Assembly: GCF_019578655.1 (NCBI RefSeq)
Contig: NC_063258.1
Coordinates: forward strand, 21,146,802 to 21,210,801
DNA length: 64,000 nucleotides
Source: Ricinus communis
Taxonomy: Eukaryota; Streptophyta; Magnoliopsida; Malpighiales; Euphorbiaceae
Direction of reading: 5' to 3'
The position numbers were made by a program, and so were the translations under genes. This document shows positions 12,496 through 24,892 of the stretch, piece after piece. The notes below the pieces were generated by a model that saw nothing but the letters and a program-made list of their open reading frames with translations, was not told where the DNA came from and did no database searches. Position 1 is the stretch's first letter. Each line of letters opens with the position of its first letter.

Positions 12496-15400
12496 CCTTA
12501 AATGGGTTAATTTTTTAAATTTGTCAGTATAAGAAAATAACCCCGTAAAAGTGGTATATTTACTAATATGATAAAACAAACCCATAAAAATAGTATAATT
12601 GTTAGTATGAGAAAACAGCTTCGCAGAAGGAGTAAATTTTTTAATGTGAGAAAACAACCCCGTAATACAGGGATATTTATTAATCGGAGAAAATAACCCC
12701 GTAATTTTGGTATATTTGTGAGTATGAAAAAATAATCCCTTAATAGTGCTAATAATCTAATATGAGAAAACGACCCCTAAAAGTGGTATATTTATCAATA
12801 ATAAGAAAATAACCCCATAAAACATGTATATTTATGAATCTCAGAAAATAACCCCGTAAAAGTAGTGTAATTACGAGTCTGAGAAAAAACCTCGTAAAAG
12901 AGGTAAATTTTTAATATGAGAAAACAACCCCCTAATACGGGGATATTTATTAATCGGAGAAAATAACCGCGTAATTTTAGTATATTTGTGAGTATGAGAA
13001 AACAACCCCTTAAATGGGTTAATTTTATAATATGAGAAAACAATCCCGTAAAAGGGGTAGATTTGTTGATATAAGAAAATAACCCCATAAAACGTGGATA
13101 TTTATGAATTTGAGAAAACAACATCGTAAAAGTAGTGTAATTGCGAGTATGAGAAAATAGCCTCGTAAAAGGGAAATTTTTTAATATAAGAAAACAACTA
13201 CGTTAGAGGGGTATATTTAAAAATATTAGAAAATAACCCTGTAATACGGGAATAATTATCAATCGGAGAAAATAACCTCGTAATTTTCGTATATTAGTGA
13301 GTATGAGAAAACAACCCCTTAAATATGTTAATTTTACAATATGAGAGAACAACCCCGTAAAACGGATATTTTTGTCGATATAAGAAAATAACCCTGTAAA
13401 ACGTGTATATTTATGAATTTGAGAAACAACCCCATAATAGTGCTAATAATTTAATATGAGAAAACGACCCCGTAAAAGTGGTATATTTATCAATATAAGA
13501 AAATAACTCCGTAAAACATGTATATTTATGAATATGAGAAAATAACCCCGTAAAAGTAGTGTACTTGTGAGTCTGAGGAAACAGCCTCGTAGAGGGGGTA
13601 AATTTTTTAATATGAGAAAACAATCCCGTAATGCGGGGATATTTATCAATTGGAGGAAATAACCCCATAATTTTGGTATATTAGTGAGTATGAGAAAATA
13701 ACCCCTTAAATGGATTAATTTTATAATATGAGAAAATAAACTGTAAAAGGGGTATATTTGTCAATATAAGATAATAATCCCGTAAAACATGTATATTTAT
13801 TAATATAAGAAAATAACCCCATAAAACGTGTATATTTATAAATTTCAGAAAACAACGCTAGAATAGGGCTAATAATTTAATATGAGAAAACGACCCCGTA
13901 AGTGTAGTATATTTATCAATATATGAAAGCAACTCCGTAAAAAATGTTTATTTATGAATCTGATAAAATAACCCCCGTAAAAATAGTGTAATTGCAAGTC
14001 TAAGGAAATAGCCTCACAGAGGGGGTAAATTTTTTTATATGCAAAAACAACCCCGTAATTCGGGGATATTTGTCAATCAGGGAAAATGACCCTGTGATTT
14101 TGGTATATTTATGAGTATGAGAAAACAACCCTTTAAATGGGTTAATTTTATAATTTGAGAAAAAAATCCCGTAAGAGGGGTATATTTGTCAGTATAAGAA
14201 AATAAGCCCGTAAAGTGGTATATTTATGAATCTGAGAAAATAACCCCATAAAAGTTATGTAATTGTGCGTATGAGAAAATAGCCTTGTATTATGGGTAAA
14301 TTTTTAATATGAGAAAATAACCCCATAATATAGGGATATTTATCAATCGGAGAAAACAACCCCATAATTTTAATATGAGAAAACAACCCCTTAAATGGGT
14401 TAATTTTATAATATGAGAAAACAGCCCAGTAAAAGGGGTATATTTGTCAACATAAGAAAATAACCCCAAAAATGTATATATTTATAAAATTGAGAATACA
14501 ACATCGTAAAACATATATATTCATGAATCTAAGAAAACAACCCTGTAAAAGTAGTGTAATTGCGAGTCTAAGAAAATAGCCTCGTACAATGGGTATATTT
14601 TTAATATGAGAAAACAGCCTCGTCAAAGGTACAGGGATATTTATGAATCTGAGGAAATAACCCCGTAATTGTAGTATATTTATGAGTCTGAGAAAAAAAT
14701 CTTTCAATGGGTTAATTTTATAATATGAGAAAATAACCCTGTAAAATGTGTATATTTATGAATATGAGAAAACAACCTAATAATAGTGCTAATAATTAAT
14801 ATGAAAAATCGACTCCGAAAAAGTAGTATATTCAGCAATATAAGAAAATAACCCCATAAAATGTGTACATTTATGAATTTGAGAAAACAACCTCGTAAAA
14901 GTAGTGTAATTGCGAGTCTGAGAAAACAGCTTCGTAGAAGGGGTAAATTTTAATTTGAGAAAACAACCCCATAATACACGGATATTTATCAACTTGAGAA
15001 AAAAACCTTGTAATTTTGGTGTATTAGTGAGTGTGAGAAAATAACCCCTTAAATGGTTTAATTTAATAATATGAGAAAACAATCCTGTAAAAGTTTGTCT
15101 ATTTAAGAAAATAATCCCGTAAAACATGTATATTTATGAATTTGAGAAAACAACCACGTAAAAGTAGTGTAATTGCGAGTCTGAGAAAACAGTCTCTTAG
15201 AAGGGGCAAATTTTTTAATGTGAAAAAATAACCCCGTAATACGGGATATTTATCAATCGTAGAAACTAACCCCGTAATTTTGATATATTTGTTAGTATGA
15301 GAAAATAACTCCTTAAATGGGTTAATTTTATAATATGAGAAAACAACCCTGTAAAAGGGGCATATTTGTCAATATAAAAAAATAACCCCGTAAAGTGGTA

Positions 15401-18400
15401 TATTTATATCTATATAAAAAAATAATCCCATAAAACGTGTATATTTATGAATATGAAAAAACAACCCATAAAAGTAGTGTAATTGCGAGTTTGAGAAAAT
15501 AGCCTCGTAGAAGGGATAAATATTTAATATGAGAAAACAACCCCGTAATACAGGAATATTTATCAATCAGAGAAAATAATCACATAATTTTGGTATATGT
15601 CTGAGTATTTGAAAATAACCCCTTAAAATATGTATATTTATGAATATGAGAAAACAACCCCGTAAAAGTAGTGTAATTGCGAGTCTGAGAAAAGAGGCTC
15701 GTAGAAGGGGTAAATTTTTGACATATAAAAAAACAACCCCGTAATACGGGGATATTTATCAATAGAAGAAAATAACCCCGTAATTTTTGAATATTTGTGA
15801 ATATGATAAAACAACCCCTTAAATGGGTTAATTTTATAATATGAGAAAACAACCCCGTAAAAGACGTATATATTTGTCCATATAAGAAAATAACCTCGTA
15901 AGAAAACGTGTGTATTTATGAATTTAAGAAAACAACCCCAGAATAGTGCTAATAATTTAATATGAGAAAATGACCTCGTAAAAATGACATATTTCTCAAT
16001 ATAAGAAAATGACCTTGTAAAGGTGGTATATTTCTCAATATAAGAATATAACCCCATAAAATGTGTATATTTATGAATCTGAGAAAATAATCCCGTAAAA
16101 GTAGTGTAATTCCGTGTATGAGATAACAGCGTCGTACAAGGGGTAAATTTTTGATATGAGAAAACAACCCCGTAAGAGGAGCATATTTATAAATATTAGA
16201 AAATAACCCCTTAATACGGGGATATTTATCAATCGGAGAAAACAACCCAGTAATTTTGGTATATTTGTGAGTATGAGAAAACAATCCCTTAAATGGGTTA
16301 TTTTTATAATATGAGAAAACAACCTCGTATAAGTGATATATTTGCCAATATAAGAAAATAACCCCGTAAAACGTGTATATTTATGATTTTGAGAAAACTA
16401 ACACTATAATAGTGCTAATAATTTAGTATGAGAAAATAATCCCGTAAAAGTTGTATATTTATGAATATAAGAAAATAAGTCCGTAAAAATATGTATATTT
16501 ATGAACCTCAAAAAACAACCCCGTAAAAGTATTGTAATTGCGAGTATAAGAAAACAGCCTCGAAGAACGAGGATATTTATGAATCTAAGGAAATAAAAGT
16601 ATGAGAAAACAACCCCTTAAATAGATTAATTTTATAATATGAGAAAACAACCCTGTAAAAGGAGTATATTTGTCGATATAACAAAATAACTTTGTAAAAT
16701 AACCATATAATAGTGCTAATAATTTAATATGATAAAATGATCCCGTAAAAGTGGTATATTTATCAGTATAAAAAAATAACCCCGTAAAATATGTATATTC
16801 ATGAATCTGCAAAAATAATCCCGTAAAAGTAGTGTAATTGCGAGTCTGAGAAAACAGCCTCGTAGAAGGGATAAATTTCTTAATATGAGAAAACAATCCC
16901 CTAATACGAAGATATTTATCAACTGGATAAAATAACCCCGTAATTTGGTCTATTTGTGAGTAGGGGAAAACAACCCCTTAAATGGGTTAATTTTATAATA
17001 TGAGAAAACAACCCCGTAAAAGTAGTGTAATTGCGAGTTTGAGAAAACAGCCTCGTAGAAGGGGTAAATTTTTTAATATGAGAAAAAAACCATAATAATG
17101 CTAATAATTTAATATGAGAAAATAACTCGGTAAAAGTGGTATATTTATCAATATAAAAAAATAACCCCGTAAAACGTGTATATTTATGAATATGAAAAAA
17201 TAACCCCGTCAAAGTAGTGTAATTGCTAGTCTAAGAAAACAGCCTCGTAGAAGGGGTAAATTGTTTAACATGAGAAAACAACCTCGTAAGAGGAGTATAT
17301 TTATAAATATTAGAAAACAATCCTATAATACGGTGAAATTTATGAACTTGAGAAAATAATCCCGTAATTTTGGTATATTTATGAGTATGATAAAACAACC
17401 CCTTAAATGGGTTAATTTTATAATATGAGAAAATAACCCCGTAAAAGGAGTTTATTTGTCAAAATAAGAAAATAACCCCGTAAAACGTTTATATTTATAA
17501 ATATGAGAAAACAACCCCATAATAGTGCTAATAATTTAATATGAGAAAATGACCCCGTAAAAGTGGTATATTTATCAATAAGAAAATAATATGCTAAAAC
17601 CTGTATATTTATAAATCTGAGAAAACAACCGCGTAAAAGTAGTGTAATTGCGAGTGTAAAAAAAACCTCGTAGAAGGGGTAAATCTTTTAATATGAGATA
17701 ACAACTCCGTAAGAGGTGTATATTTATAAATATTACTAAACAACCCCATAATATGGGGATATTTATCAATCGGAGAAAATAATCCCATAATTTTGGTATA
17801 TTTGTGAGTACGAGAAAACAACCCCTTAAATGGGTTAATTTTATAATATGAGAAAACAATCCCATAAAAGGGGTATTCTTGTCAATATAAGAAAATAACC
17901 CCATAAAAAAGTTGTATTTTTATCTATATAAGAAAATAATTCCGTAAAATGTGTATATTTATGAATATGAGAAAACAACCTCGTAAAAGTAGTGTAATTG
18001 CAAGTATGAGAAAATAGCCTCGTAGAAGGGGTAAAATTTATAATATAAGAAAACAACCACGTAGAGGGGTATATTTAGAAATATTAGAAAACAACCCCGT
18101 AATAAGGAGATATTTATCGATCAGAGAAAATAATCCTGTAATTTTCGTATATTTGTGAGTATGAGAAAACAACCCCTTAAATGGGTTAATTTTATAATAT
18201 GAGAAAACAATCCTGTAAAAAGGGTATATTTGTCAACATAAGAGAATAACCCCGTAAAACATAGATATTGATGAATTTGAGAAAACAATACTGTAATAGT
18301 GCTAATAATTTAATATGAAAAAATGACCCCGTAAAACGTGTATATTTATGAATTTGAAAAAACAATCCCATAAAAGTAGTGTAATTGCCAGTATGTGAAA

Positions 18401-20303
18401 ACAGCCTCGTAGAATTGGTAAATTTTTTAATATGAGAAAACAACCCCGTAATATAGGGATATTAATCAATCGGAAAAAATAACCCCTAAATTTTGGTATA
18501 TTTGTGAGTATGAGAAAATAACCTCTTAAATGGGTTAGTTTTATAATATGAGAAAACAACCTCGTAAAAGGGGTATAGTTGTAAACATAAGAAAACAACC
18601 CTATAATATTGCTAATAATTTAATATGAGAAAATGACCTCGTAAAAGTGGTATATTTATCAATGTAAGAAAATAATCTCGTAAAACGTGTATATTTATTA
18701 CTCTCATAAAACAACACCGTAAAAGTAGTGTAATTGCGAGTATGAGAAAACAACCTCGTAGAAGGGGTAAATTTTTTAATATGAGAAAGCAGCCTCGTAG
18801 AATGCAAAAAATTTTTAACATGAGAAAACGACCCCGTAATACGGGGATACTTATCAATCGGAGAAAATAACCTCATAATTTTGGTATATTTGTGAGTATG
18901 AGAAAACAACCACGTAATGGGGGTATATTTGTCAATATAAGAAAATAACCCCGCAAAAGTAGTATATTTATCAATATAAAAAATAACCCCGTAAAACGTG
19001 TATATTTATGAATATGAGAAAATAATCCTGTAAAGATAATATAATTGCAAGTATGAGGAAACAACCTCGTACAAGGGATAAATTTTTTAATATGAAAAAA
19101 CAACCCCGTAATACCGAGATATTTATCAATTGAAGATAGTAACCCCGTAATTTTGGTATATTTATGAGTGTAAGAAAACAACCCCTTAAATGGGTTAATT
19201 ATCTAATATGAGAAAATAACCCCGTAAAAGGGATATATTTGTCTATATAAGAAATTAACCCCGTATAATGTGTATATTTATAAATTCTAGAAAACAACCC
19301 CAGAATAGTGCTAATAATTTAATATGAGAGAACAACCCGTAAAAGTGGTATATTTCTCAATATAAAAAAATAACTCCATAAAATGTGTACATTTATGAAT
19401 CTGAGAAAGCAACCCATAAAAGTAGTATAATTGGAGTCTGAGAAAACAACCCTGTAATATGGAGATATTTATCAATCGGAGAAAATAACCCCGTAATTTT
19501 GGTGTATTTGTTAGTATGAGAAAATATCCCCTTAAATGGGTTAATTTTATAATATGAGAAAACAACACCGTAAAAGGGGTATATTTATCAATATAAGAAA
19601 ACAACCCCGTAAAACGTGTATATTTATGAATTTGAGAAAACGACACCATAATAGAGCAAATAATTAAGTATGATAGGATGACCCCGTAAAAGTGGTATAT
19701 TGTTCAATATAAGAAAATAGTCATCGTAAAATGTGTATATTTATGAATTTGAGAAAACAACCCCATAAAAATAGTGTAATTGTGAGTCTGAGAAAAAACA
19801 GCCTCGTACAAGGGGTAAATTTTTTAATATGAGAAAAACCCCGTAATATCGGGATATTTATCAATTGAAGATAGTAACCCCGTAATTTTGGTATATTTGT
19901 GAGTGTGAGAAAACAACCCCTTAAATGGGTTATTTTATAATATGAGAAAACAACCTCGTAAAAGGGGTATATTTGTCCATATAAGAAATTACCTGTAAAA
20001 TGTGTATATTTATAAATTTGAGAAAACAACTCCAGAATAGTGCTAATAATTTAATATGAGATAACAACCCGTAAAAGTAGTATATTTCTCAATATAAGGA
20101 AATAACCCCGTAAAACATGTATATTTATGAATTTGAAAAAACAATACTGTAGAAGTAGTATAATTGCGAGTCTAAGAAAACAGCCTCGTAAAAGGGGTAA
20201 ATCTTTTAACATGAGAAAACAATCCCGTAATACGAAGATATTTATCAATTGGAGAAAATAACCCCATAATTTTTATATTTTTATGAGTATGAGAAACAAC
20301 CCC
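12496..20303. repeat. 39-bp minisatellite array, block 3
   Basis: This is about 7.8 kb of head-to-tail 37-40 base monomers in higher-order units of about 10-11 monomers, with local deletions (for example near 16570-16610 and 17070-17090). The right part (17086-20303) is the duplicated counterpart of 9145-12235. I find no gene, promoter or mobile element inside this stretch. Confidence 0.92.
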
Positions 20304-20343
20304 CATGCTGTGGCACCCCACCACCACAATATTTGATTCCTCC
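20304..20343. other. Second, truncated copy of the array spacer
   Basis: The sequence CATGCTGTGGCACCCCACCA and following bases matches 12236-12276 with a few substitutions and ends at GATTCCTCC, exactly where the minus-strand LTR begins. The intact copy continues ATAGCC at that point, so the LTR element inserted into, or recombined at, this spacer. Confidence 0.8.
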
Positions 20344-22353
20344 TGTCACGACCCACTTTGGGGGCCCGTGACCGGCACTAGGGAATGGGTAGGCTTAAGG
20401 CCACCGAAACCCGTAGTAAGCCTTACCAACCCGCAAATCCATATATACAATTAACCAAATATAAAGTAGTCATAATTGTCTTGCATAATACATCATCATA
20501 CTACCAACAGGAGTTAGAATAGTTATATAAATTTTAAAATTTCCTACTGCGGATACTCTAGAGTAAAAATGACAAGTATATAAGTACAAGACAATTACAA
20601 AAGTCCGAAGAAGAAGAAGTCGGACTGTCGAATGTGCGATGGCGAAGGTCTTTAACTATCACCGAAAAATTACAAGCCGAGTGAGATAAAATCAAATAAT
20701 CTAGAGACTATTGCAGTCTTCACAGGAAATATTAATTATTCAAATCCATATATCAAACCCTGAACATAAACAGAAATCATGATGTCATCATACCATAATG
20801 AAATAAATAAATAAATAAATAAATAAAAATATCTTTGTTTCTTTTCTTTTCGGGACGAGTGGCTCGGTAGAACCCTAAACCCCAAATTCTAGTAGCCTTT
20901 CGGCTCTCTTAATCCAACAGGTCTGGCGCCCAGAGAGCAAGCTCGATCAGGGTCCTTACCTCCAGCCTGAACACTTGAATTCCAAATAAGCCGGCCAGAG
21001 AGCATTGCTCGATCGGGGACCTTAACTCCGTAATCAATCGAACTCAGCCCGGAGAGCAATGCTCGATCAGGCGGTACAAATCCATAATAACCTTATATCC
21101 ATGATCATTACCGGTGCGACGCGTCCCGATGTAACCCATCAAAGGCATGTTCTACAAGCCACATTTCCCAATTCGCAATCATCATATATAATAAATATCA
21201 TTATCTGATGAACTCAACCAACACATATCGAAATAAAGATTAAAAATTTAAGGTAAAACAACGTGAAATTTGTGAGGGGAAAAATAATAACGTTTATCTT
21301 ATTATAACATACTAATAATAATATTTATATTATTTCAAATATTAATAATCAAGTGAAATCATTTATTTTGCGATACTAATAATCATATTATGCATAAACT
21401 TTCAAAATAGCATATTAAATCGGACTTAGCAATAGTGCAATGATTAAATGACTTTAACTCAACGATCTAACGCGTTCATGATCAGCTCCTACGCCTCGGG
21501 TGGAGCTCGGGCGGGAAGGCTGAATTATCTAATAACAAAAGACATACAATTAATAGACATTCGAAATTTTTCCTAACTTAGACCCTAAGGTCATTGCCTA
21601 GAATCAAATTGGACTCGAGGATTCTGAAAATTTGATGTGAACCTCCCTAAATTACGGATATTTACCCCCCGTAAAACGGGTCCAAGACCTGCCAAAAACA
21701 TATCGGACATGCTGGAATTTAATAACAGGAGCCACAAGAATCGCACTAATATTTTCCCGACTCCAAAACACCACAACCCAAACAATTTAATTTGTTTTAT
21801 TTTTAAACTACCCATCACAAGCAATTAATAGCCACACTAACTTTCTAATATTAAAACAAAATTTTCGAGTCTAAAATAAAATTATACCGAGTTAAAAATT
21901 GAAATATTTCACGCGTCCAGGAAAACACCGGGTCCTAATGTGGAATTCAAATCCGGGGAAGCTCAAGTTGCGGGGAGTCCGGGAAGTACAAGAGTTTTGG
22001 CCGAAAGTGGCCTAAGGCCGGATCGGGGTCGAAAGTCAGCTGCTCACGCGACACTTCCCAAGGCCGGCAAGGATTTTCCGACGGAGGAGGGTTGCTTCCG
22101 GGGTTTTTGGGGATGGGGAGTCCGATTCAGCGTCGGTTTGCGGAAAGGACGGCAGGAGGCCGAACCGACAATGGCGGCCTCCCCCTAGCCTTTGGTCGAC
22201 GTCGGCGGCCGGAAGGAGCGGGGAGGACTGGAGCGGAGGCAGTGGGGCTGGAGGAAGGAAGGAAAAGGAGAAGGAGAGGGAAGGGAGGGAGGAAGGAAAA
22301 GAGAGAGAGGGAAGAGAAAAGAGTGTTTTTTTTTTATATATATATATATTTTT

Positions 22354-22395
<42 letters not shown>

Positions 22396-22421
22396 TTATT
22401 ATTACAACTAAGGGTGTTACA
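20344..22421 (-). repeat. 3' LTR of the chromodomain element (2078 bp, minus strand)
   Basis: On the plus strand it runs from TGTCACGACC to GGGTGTTACA, so the minus strand starts TGTAACACCC and ends GTCGTGACA, proper TG...CA ends. It is preceded in its own sense by a polypurine tract. It is related to the solo LTR at 5288-7674. It contains a GC-rich tract (about 21930-22260), a purine-rich tract (about 22240-22320) and a TA microsatellite. Confidence 0.88.
22335..22390. repeat. TA dinucleotide microsatellite with a T-rich interruption
   Basis: This is an alternating TA run split by TTTTTTAAA, inside the LTR near its U3 start. Such runs are length-unstable, so the exact length is uncertain. 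Confidence 0.9.
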
Positions 22422-22440
22422 TTCTACCCCCCTTAGAAGA
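22422..22440 (-). promoter_or_regulatory. Polypurine tract of the chromodomain element
   Basis: On the minus strand this reads CTTCTAAGGGGGGTAGAA, immediately before the LTR start TGTAACACCC. It is the expected primer for plus-strand synthesis. Confidence 0.82.
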
Positions 22441-22474
22441 AAAATTCAACCTCGAATTTTAAACCATGGCCCAC

Positions 22475-24334
22475 TTAGGATTGAAATAAATGAGGGTAGA
22501 GGCTTCTCATTTCCTGCTCGATTTCCCAGGTACACTCTTCAGACAAATGATTTCGCCACAAAACCTTGACCATCGGAATAATTTTTGAGCGCAGCTGGCG
22601 AACTTGAGTATCCACGATCCTGACTGGCTGCTCCTCGTAAGTCAAATCTTCACCTACTTCCACATGTTGCGGTTGTAACACATGCGAAGGGTCTGAAATA
22701 TACTTTCTTAACATCGATATGTGGAATACCGGATGCACGTGCGAGAAATTTGGTGGCAAGTCTAGTTTGTATGCCACATCTCCAATTCTGCCAATAATCT
22801 CAAAGGGTCCCACATAACGAGGTGCCAATTTGCCCTTCTTGCCGAACCGCAACACACCACGCATAGGAGACACCTTCAAGAATACATATTCCCCAACACT
22901 GAATTCCATGTGCTTCCGCTTTGGATCCGCATAACTTTTCTGCCTACTAAAAGCTGTCTTCAGTCGCTTGCGAATAACCGGAATCTTTTCTGAAGTGATC
23001 TGAACCAAATCTGGTCCTGCTAACTTCCGTTCACCAACTTCTTCCCAACATGATGGGGATCTACACTTTCGACCATACAAGGCCTCGAAAGGTGCCATTT
23101 TGATACTTGCATGATAGCTGTTATTATACGTGAATTCGACCAACGGTAGATACCAATCCCATTGACCACCAAAGTCTATCACGCACATCCGAAGCATATC
23201 CTCTAAAGTCTGAAGTACTATCCTTAGGTGCCACGCGTGCTCCTCTTCGCTTTTGGAATAAACCAAGATATCATCAATGAATACGATGACAAAACGATCC
23301 AGAAATTCCTTGAACACTCGATTCATCAAATCCATAAAAGCCGCAGGGGCATTAGTGAGTCCAAACGACATCACCAGAAACTCATAATGCCCATAATGCG
23401 TCCTGAACGCCGTCTTTAGCACATCTTCACTATGGATCCTTAACTGGTGATACCCCGATCGTAGATCAATCTTGGAGAAATACACCGCTCCCTGAAGCTG
23501 ATCAAATAGGTCATCGATGCGAGGAAGCGGATACCGGTTACGAATCATCGCCTTATTCAGTTGCCGATAATCGATGCAGAGACGCAAGGTACCATCCTTC
23601 TTCTTTACGAATAGAACAGGCGCACCCCAAGGAGACGTACTAGGTCTAATGAAACCCTTATCTAGGAGGTCTTGCAACTGCTCCTTTAGTTCTCTTAACT
23701 CGGCCGGTGCCATTCGATAGGGCGACAAAGAAATAGGTGTTGTACCCGGTATCACGTCGATACAGAATTCTATCTCTCTATTGGGCGGCAATCCAGGTAG
23801 TTCTTCTGGAAACACATCAGGAAACTCGCAAACCACCGGAACGTCTTCGACATAACCTTCCCTTGCAGAGGTATCCCTAACCAAAGCCAAATATCCCTGG
23901 CATCCGCGGCGAAGCATCCGCCTAGCTGTAATCGCCGACACGAGATTCGTGGGAGAAGGTATCTGCTCACCTTTAAAATAGAACTCTGAGTCTCCAGGAA
24001 TTCGAAAAGTCACTTGCTTCTCTCTGCAGTCCAACATGGCGGAATGCATAGCTAACCAATCCATTCCTAAAATCACATCAAAATCCATTACATCTAAAAG
24101 AATTAGGTCAGCAACCAAATCTCGTCCCTCAACAGACACCGGACACGACGGATACACGACATCAGTCTCTAGGGCCTTACTTAACGGCGTAGTGACCGAC
24201 ATCGGGACTGGAAGCCTAACAGGCTGGACATCCAATCTTAAGGCAAAACTAGGCGATACGAAAGAATGGGTAGCCCCAGGGTCTAACAAAACTCTAGCCT
24301 CAAAATGACAAACAAGAATAGTACCTGACACCAC
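22475..24334 (-). pseudogene. Internally deleted pro-pol with C-terminal chromodomain (619 aa, no stops)
   Basis: The N-terminal ~120 residues are a retropepsin-like domain ([10 protein letters not shown], with Pro in place of the usual Ser after the catalytic Asp). RT follows with [29 protein letters not shown] and the [10 protein letters not shown] catalytic motif. At HLRIVLQTL the protein jumps to [13 protein letters not shown] of the integrase, so the RT connection, RNase H, the H2C2 finger and all three catalytic integrase acids are gone. The junction (23205-23212) falls on a QTL shared by RT and integrase, suggesting deletion between short direct repeats. The GPY/F region ([20 protein letters not shown]) and chromodomain ([19 protein letters not shown]) follow. 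The frame stays open throughout, so the deletion is recent or was tolerated, for example in a helper-dependent element. Confidence 0.9.
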
Positions 24335-24346
24335 AGCATTTGAGGC

Positions 24347-24892
24347 TCACGCATCTTGAGGAGTAAGGGTAAACACTATAGCTTGCCCCCGGCCTAACTG
24401 TTGAGATCCTGAAGCTCGACCTTGAACCCTGCCCCCAGACCGGCCTCCTGAAGATCTACCTCCAAAACTACGGCCCTGCTGGCCAACAAACTGAGATCCA
24501 TCTTGAAAATGTCCCGGGGTTGCAGGAAAAGCTGGTCGGGTCGCACTAGCAGACGAGCCTTGCGGAAAAGCTGGTCGACTAAAATAGCGAGGACACTCTC
24601 GAGCCATATGTCCCATCTCACCACACCTAAAACAGGCTCCACTGGATGTTAGGCACTGTCCCTGATGTGACCTACCACACATCCGACAAGTGCTGGCCCC
24701 AGAACTAGTGCTGCTGTAGCCTGAACTCTGCCCACTACCACTAAAGTCCTGACCATGTCGAAATACTCGATTACTCCTCCGATTATGCCTGCCCTTTCTT
24801 TGGACATGGTGACTTCTCATGCAGTCTCGGTCGCGAGTAACTTCCACTACCATAGTACGGCACGACAGGCTGCGCACTAGACTGACCCTCAA
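24347..24892 (-). pseudogene. 3' part of gag of the chromodomain element
   Basis: The minus strand encodes a Ser/Gly-rich segment, a CRMCGRSHQGQC stretch and a canonical CX2CX4HX4C zinc knuckle (CFRCGEMGHMAREC), followed by a Gly/Arg/Gln-rich linker. This is the nucleocapsid end of gag, which binds genomic RNA. It shares the frame with the pol below and is separated by one TGA stop. The capsid part is missing; pararetrovirus sequence starts at about 24893. Confidence 0.87.

Larger units (their letters stand above)
20344..24892 (-). mobile_element. Minus-strand chromodomain Ty3 element (Tekay/Del-like), 5'-truncated
   Basis: Reading the minus strand from 24892 down gives gag (zinc knuckle), protease, RT, integrase C-terminus with chromodomain, polypurine tract and 3' LTR. 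RNase H and most of integrase are deleted in frame. The 5' LTR and the start of gag are missing because pararetrovirus sequence begins at about 24893. Gag and pol share one frame, separated by a single TGA near 24347. The C-terminal chromodomain and gag-pol in one frame fit the Tekay/Del lineage. Confidence 0.88.

Noticed and set aside
4043..20303. Dozens of minus-strand open frames of 60-226 codons in the minisatellite
   Set aside because: They follow from a 39-base monomer with few minus-strand stops, switch frame every few monomers and show no known domain.
4043..20303. CRISPR array (short direct repeats with variable tails)
   Set aside because: The variable tails belong to about ten recurring types in fixed order, not unique spacers, and the setting is a plant nuclear genome.
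24036..24308. Plus-strand open frame opposite the protease of the chromodomain element
   Set aside because: It is antisense to a recognised retropepsin domain and has no motif of its own.
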